From contig PEXL01000051.1 in the NCBI GenBank assembly GCA_002779065.1, positions 1-7,134 on the forward strand: 7,134 nucleotides of DNA, given 5' to 3'. The translations under genes and the position numbers were made by a program. Source of the stretch: Candidatus Diapherotrites archaeon CG08_land_8_20_14_0_20_34_12. GTDB taxonomy: Archaea; Iainarchaeota; Iainarchaeia; Iainarchaeales; 0-14-0-20-34-12. Shown piece after piece: positions 6,150 to 7,134 of this stretch. Numbering within the stretch: position 1 is the first letter of the stretch; every line of letters begins with the position of its first letter. The notes beneath the pieces were generated by a model that was not told the origin of the DNA, ran no database searches, and worked only from the letters and a program-made list of their open reading frames with translations.

Positions 6150-6163
6150 GTATATATATATCG
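6150..6163 (-). promoter_or_regulatory. Putative TATA promoter of the minus-strand secreted gene
   Basis: Read on the minus strand this is CGATATATATATAC, identical to the promoter element at 815-828. Its centre is about 64 bases before ATG 6092, against about 61 for the other gene, so both would have leaders of about 35 bases with a ribosome site. The element is flanked by GCGG/CGCC, giving a palindromic look on the plus strand. Confidence 0.5.
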
Positions 6164-6200
6164 CCTAATTTGTAAATGAATTGGTAATGCTTAGATAGTG

Positions 6201-6213
6201 ATATATTTAAATA
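6201..6213 (+). promoter_or_regulatory. TATA box of the toxin-antitoxin cassette
   Basis: ATATATTTAAATA contains TTTAAATA at 6206-6213, a close match to the archaeal consensus. It is centred about 33 bases before ATG 6243. Transcription would start near 6236, leaving a leader of only about 7 bases. No usable Shine-Dalgarno precedes 6243. Confidence 0.55.
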
Positions 6214-6214
6214 G

Positions 6215-6237
6215 CCTAATTGTTAATATTATTTAGG
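6215..6237 (+). promoter_or_regulatory. Candidate autoregulatory operator of the toxin-antitoxin cassette
   Basis: An imperfect dyad has outer arms CCTAA (6215-6219) and TTAGG (6233-6237), with further matching bases inside (8 of 11 possible pairs). It lies directly after the TATA box and covers the predicted start of transcription, where a bound repressor would block it. AbrB-fold and MqsA-type antitoxins often repress their own operons. A related GCCTAATTTGT sequence occurs at 6163-6173. Confidence 0.4.
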
Positions 6238-6242
6238 TAAGG

Positions 6243-6503
6243 ATGGATGTTGTTTGGACAAGGCATGCAAGGGAAAAGTTCCTTGAACGTTCTTTAAAAT
6301 ATGATATAAACTATGCTGAAGTGGATATGCATATAAAAGCGCAAAAGGTAAAACAAAAACAGTTACACGGAACAATTAAAACAATATTTGGATTAAAGGA
6401 CAATATTTTTACTGTTATTAAAGAAGAAACAAAAAAGTTGATTAATGTTGTGAGTATTTGGGAATCTGATGAAAGTGAGGTTGAATTATGGATGAAAAAA
6501 TAG
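6243..6503 (+). CDS. DUF4258-like small protein, putative toxin
   Basis: The 86-residue product looks like a DUF4258 protein, a compact alpha/beta group with a RelE-like size. The signs are a conserved start, W-T-R-H8-A-R-E-K-F-L-E-R16, then an acidic helix (Y24-A-E-V-D28), a basic middle strand (KVKQKQLHGTIKTIFG, 35-50) and a final strand pair with FTVIKEE and NVVSIWE. H8, R10 and R16 are the likeliest functional side chains. Members of this group are often found next to YgiT/MqsA-type zinc-finger proteins, as here: the downstream gene starts 16 bases before this one ends. That arrangement suggests a toxin that cuts or blocks RNA and is neutralised by the next protein. Toxin activity is inference; catalysis cannot be proved from the residues. 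The start at ATG 6243 fits the TATA box at 6206-6213. Confidence 0.65.
   Translation: MDVVWTRHAREKFLERSLKYDINYAEVDMHIKAQKVKQKQLHGTIKTIFGLKDNIFTVIKEETKKLINVVSIWESDESEVELWMKK
6476..6481 (+). promoter_or_regulatory. Shine-Dalgarno of the antitoxin gene inside the toxin gene
   Basis: TGAGGT lies 6 bases before ATG 6488, within the last codons of the upstream gene. It fixes the downstream start and suggests that the antitoxin is translated from the same message, independently of or coupled to the first gene, whose own start has no such site. That difference would favour antitoxin over toxin. Confidence 0.6.
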
Positions 6504-6817
6504 CTTGTGTTTTTTGTAATGGGAATGCTAATGTTGCTTTTGAAGAATTGACGCTTTTGAACGGAAAAATAATCTTGTGGAATCAGCCATATTACAAATG
6601 TAACAAATGTAAAAAAGAATTTGTAACCTCAGAACAAATGTTACGAACAGAAAAAGAACTTAAGACACATTTCGCTTTCAATAGGCCAATTATTTCTACT
6701 GGCAGAAGTCTAGCAATAACCTTGCCAACAGATCTCGTAGATTTTTATAAACTAAAAAAAGGAACTACTGTAAGATTAGTCCCAGAGGATAATCGAACCG
6801 TAAAATTAGTTGTTTAA
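6488..6817 (+). CDS. Zinc-finger (YgiT/MqsA-type) and AbrB-like hybrid protein, putative antitoxin
   Basis: The 109-residue product has two parts. Residues 1-50 form a YgiT/MqsA-type zinc finger, with C7-x-x-C10, a beta region around NGKIILWNQPYY, and C38-x-x-C41 in YKCNKCKKEF. Residues about 65-109 look like a SpoVT/AbrB swapped-hairpin domain: NRPIISTGRSLAITLPTDLV, then YKLKKGTTVRLVPEDNRTVKL, matching the GxSxxIxIPxxL...LKxGxxVxI pattern of MazE/AbrB proteins. MqsA proper carries a helix-turn-helix in this position. The zinc finger would bind the toxin and the AbrB part the operator; this division is inferred from the families. The gene overlaps its upstream partner by 16 bases, has a Shine-Dalgarno inside it, and ends one base from the stop of the opposing rpe gene. 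Confidence 0.75.
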   Translation: MDEKIACVFCNGNANVAFEELTLLNGKIILWNQPYYKCNKCKKEFVTSEQMLRTEKELKTHFAFNRPIISTGRSLAITLPTDLVDFYKLKKGTTVRLVPEDNRTVKLVV

Positions 6818-6818
6818 A

Positions 6819-7134
6819 TTAGGCTCTCATATTACTAACAATTTTTCCCATATCTTCTGCTTTAAACAAAGTAGAGCCAGAAACAAGCATTGTTACTCCG
6901 GCTTTTTTGCATTCCTCTGCATTTTTCTCATTCATCCCACCGTCAATTGCAATTTCAACATTTAATTTTTGCCTTTCAATTTCTTTTTTTATGTTTTTCA
7001 CTTTCTGCAATGCCTTTGGATTAAATTCTTGGCCGGAAAATCCGGCATTTACCGACATCACAAGAATAAAATCAACATCTTTCAAATAAGGATAAACTTT
7101 CTTCTCGTTTACTTTAGCATTTACAACTAAGCCT
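6819..7134 (-). CDS. rpe: Ribulose-phosphate 3-epimerase, C-terminal part (5' end outside window)
   Basis: This enzyme interconverts ribulose 5-phosphate and xylulose 5-phosphate in the pentose phosphate pathway, using a TIM barrel with a metal-bound centre. The frame is open from the right edge, and about 105 C-terminal residues are present, near half of the usual 215-230. In order they show GLVVNAKV, PYLKDVDFILVMSVNAGFSGQ (the strand and phosphate loop written SVNPGFGGQ in most members), FNPKALQKV, then VEIAIDGGMNEKN with the catalytic aspartate, and AGVTMLVSGSTLF, which closes the phosphate site. The family call is firm; the loop change (A for P, S for G) is unusual. The TTG at 7085 is an internal leucine, not the start. 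Rpe is patchy in archaea, many of which make ribose phosphate by other routes, so its presence suggests a working non-oxidative branch. It converges on the antitoxin gene with a single base between stops. Confidence 0.93.
   Translation of the reverse strand, partial: GLVVNAKVNEKKVYPYLKDVDFILVMSVNAGFSGQEFNPKALQKVKNIKKEIERQKLNVEIAIDGGMNEKNAEECKKAGVTMLVSGSTLFKAEDMGKIVSNMRA

Overview
The window is AT-rich and gene-dense, with short intergenic gaps. It looks like a small-genome archaeon, most plausibly a DPANN-type lineage, although this is an inference from style and not from a marker gene. The archaeal signs are TATA boxes of the TTTAAATA/TTTAAATT type centred about 31-33 bases before start codons that have almost no leader (genes at 3865 and 6243), runs of T after stop codons, and Sec-type signal peptides on small secreted proteins. 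A candidate-phyla bacterium is the main alternative.

Layout, left to right: the C-terminal 269 residues of adenylosuccinate lyase (purB); a small secreted peptide with a repeated G-F/Y-I-H motif behind a strong Shine-Dalgarno; a 209-base gap holding several hairpins, two or three of which share one sequence; a NYN/LabA-type PIN-like nuclease; cysteinyl-tRNA synthetase (cysS); a half-size EamA/DMT transporter; and a KefB/C-type cation:proton antiporter with a C-terminal RCK/TrkA-N domain. All of these are on the + strand. Convergent to the antiporter, on the - strand, is a small secreted protein that is broken by a frameshift in this sequence. Divergent from it is a two-gene toxin-antitoxin-like cassette (DUF4258-like protein, then a protein with a CxxC/CxxC zinc finger joined to an AbrB-like domain). 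The window ends in the C-terminal half of ribulose-phosphate 3-epimerase (rpe) on the - strand.

The enzymes are housekeeping: purine synthesis, tRNA charging and pentose phosphate metabolism. They do not form one pathway, and most genes appear to have their own promoter. The accessory interest lies in four places. The two small secreted proteins share a 14-base promoter core and a similar leader layout. A related palindrome recurs upstream of the NYN nuclease. The toxin-antitoxin cassette has toxin-first order, a zinc finger/AbrB hybrid antitoxin and a candidate operator. The secreted gene at 5705-6092 is frameshifted. I did not see tRNA, rRNA, CRISPR or insertion-sequence features.
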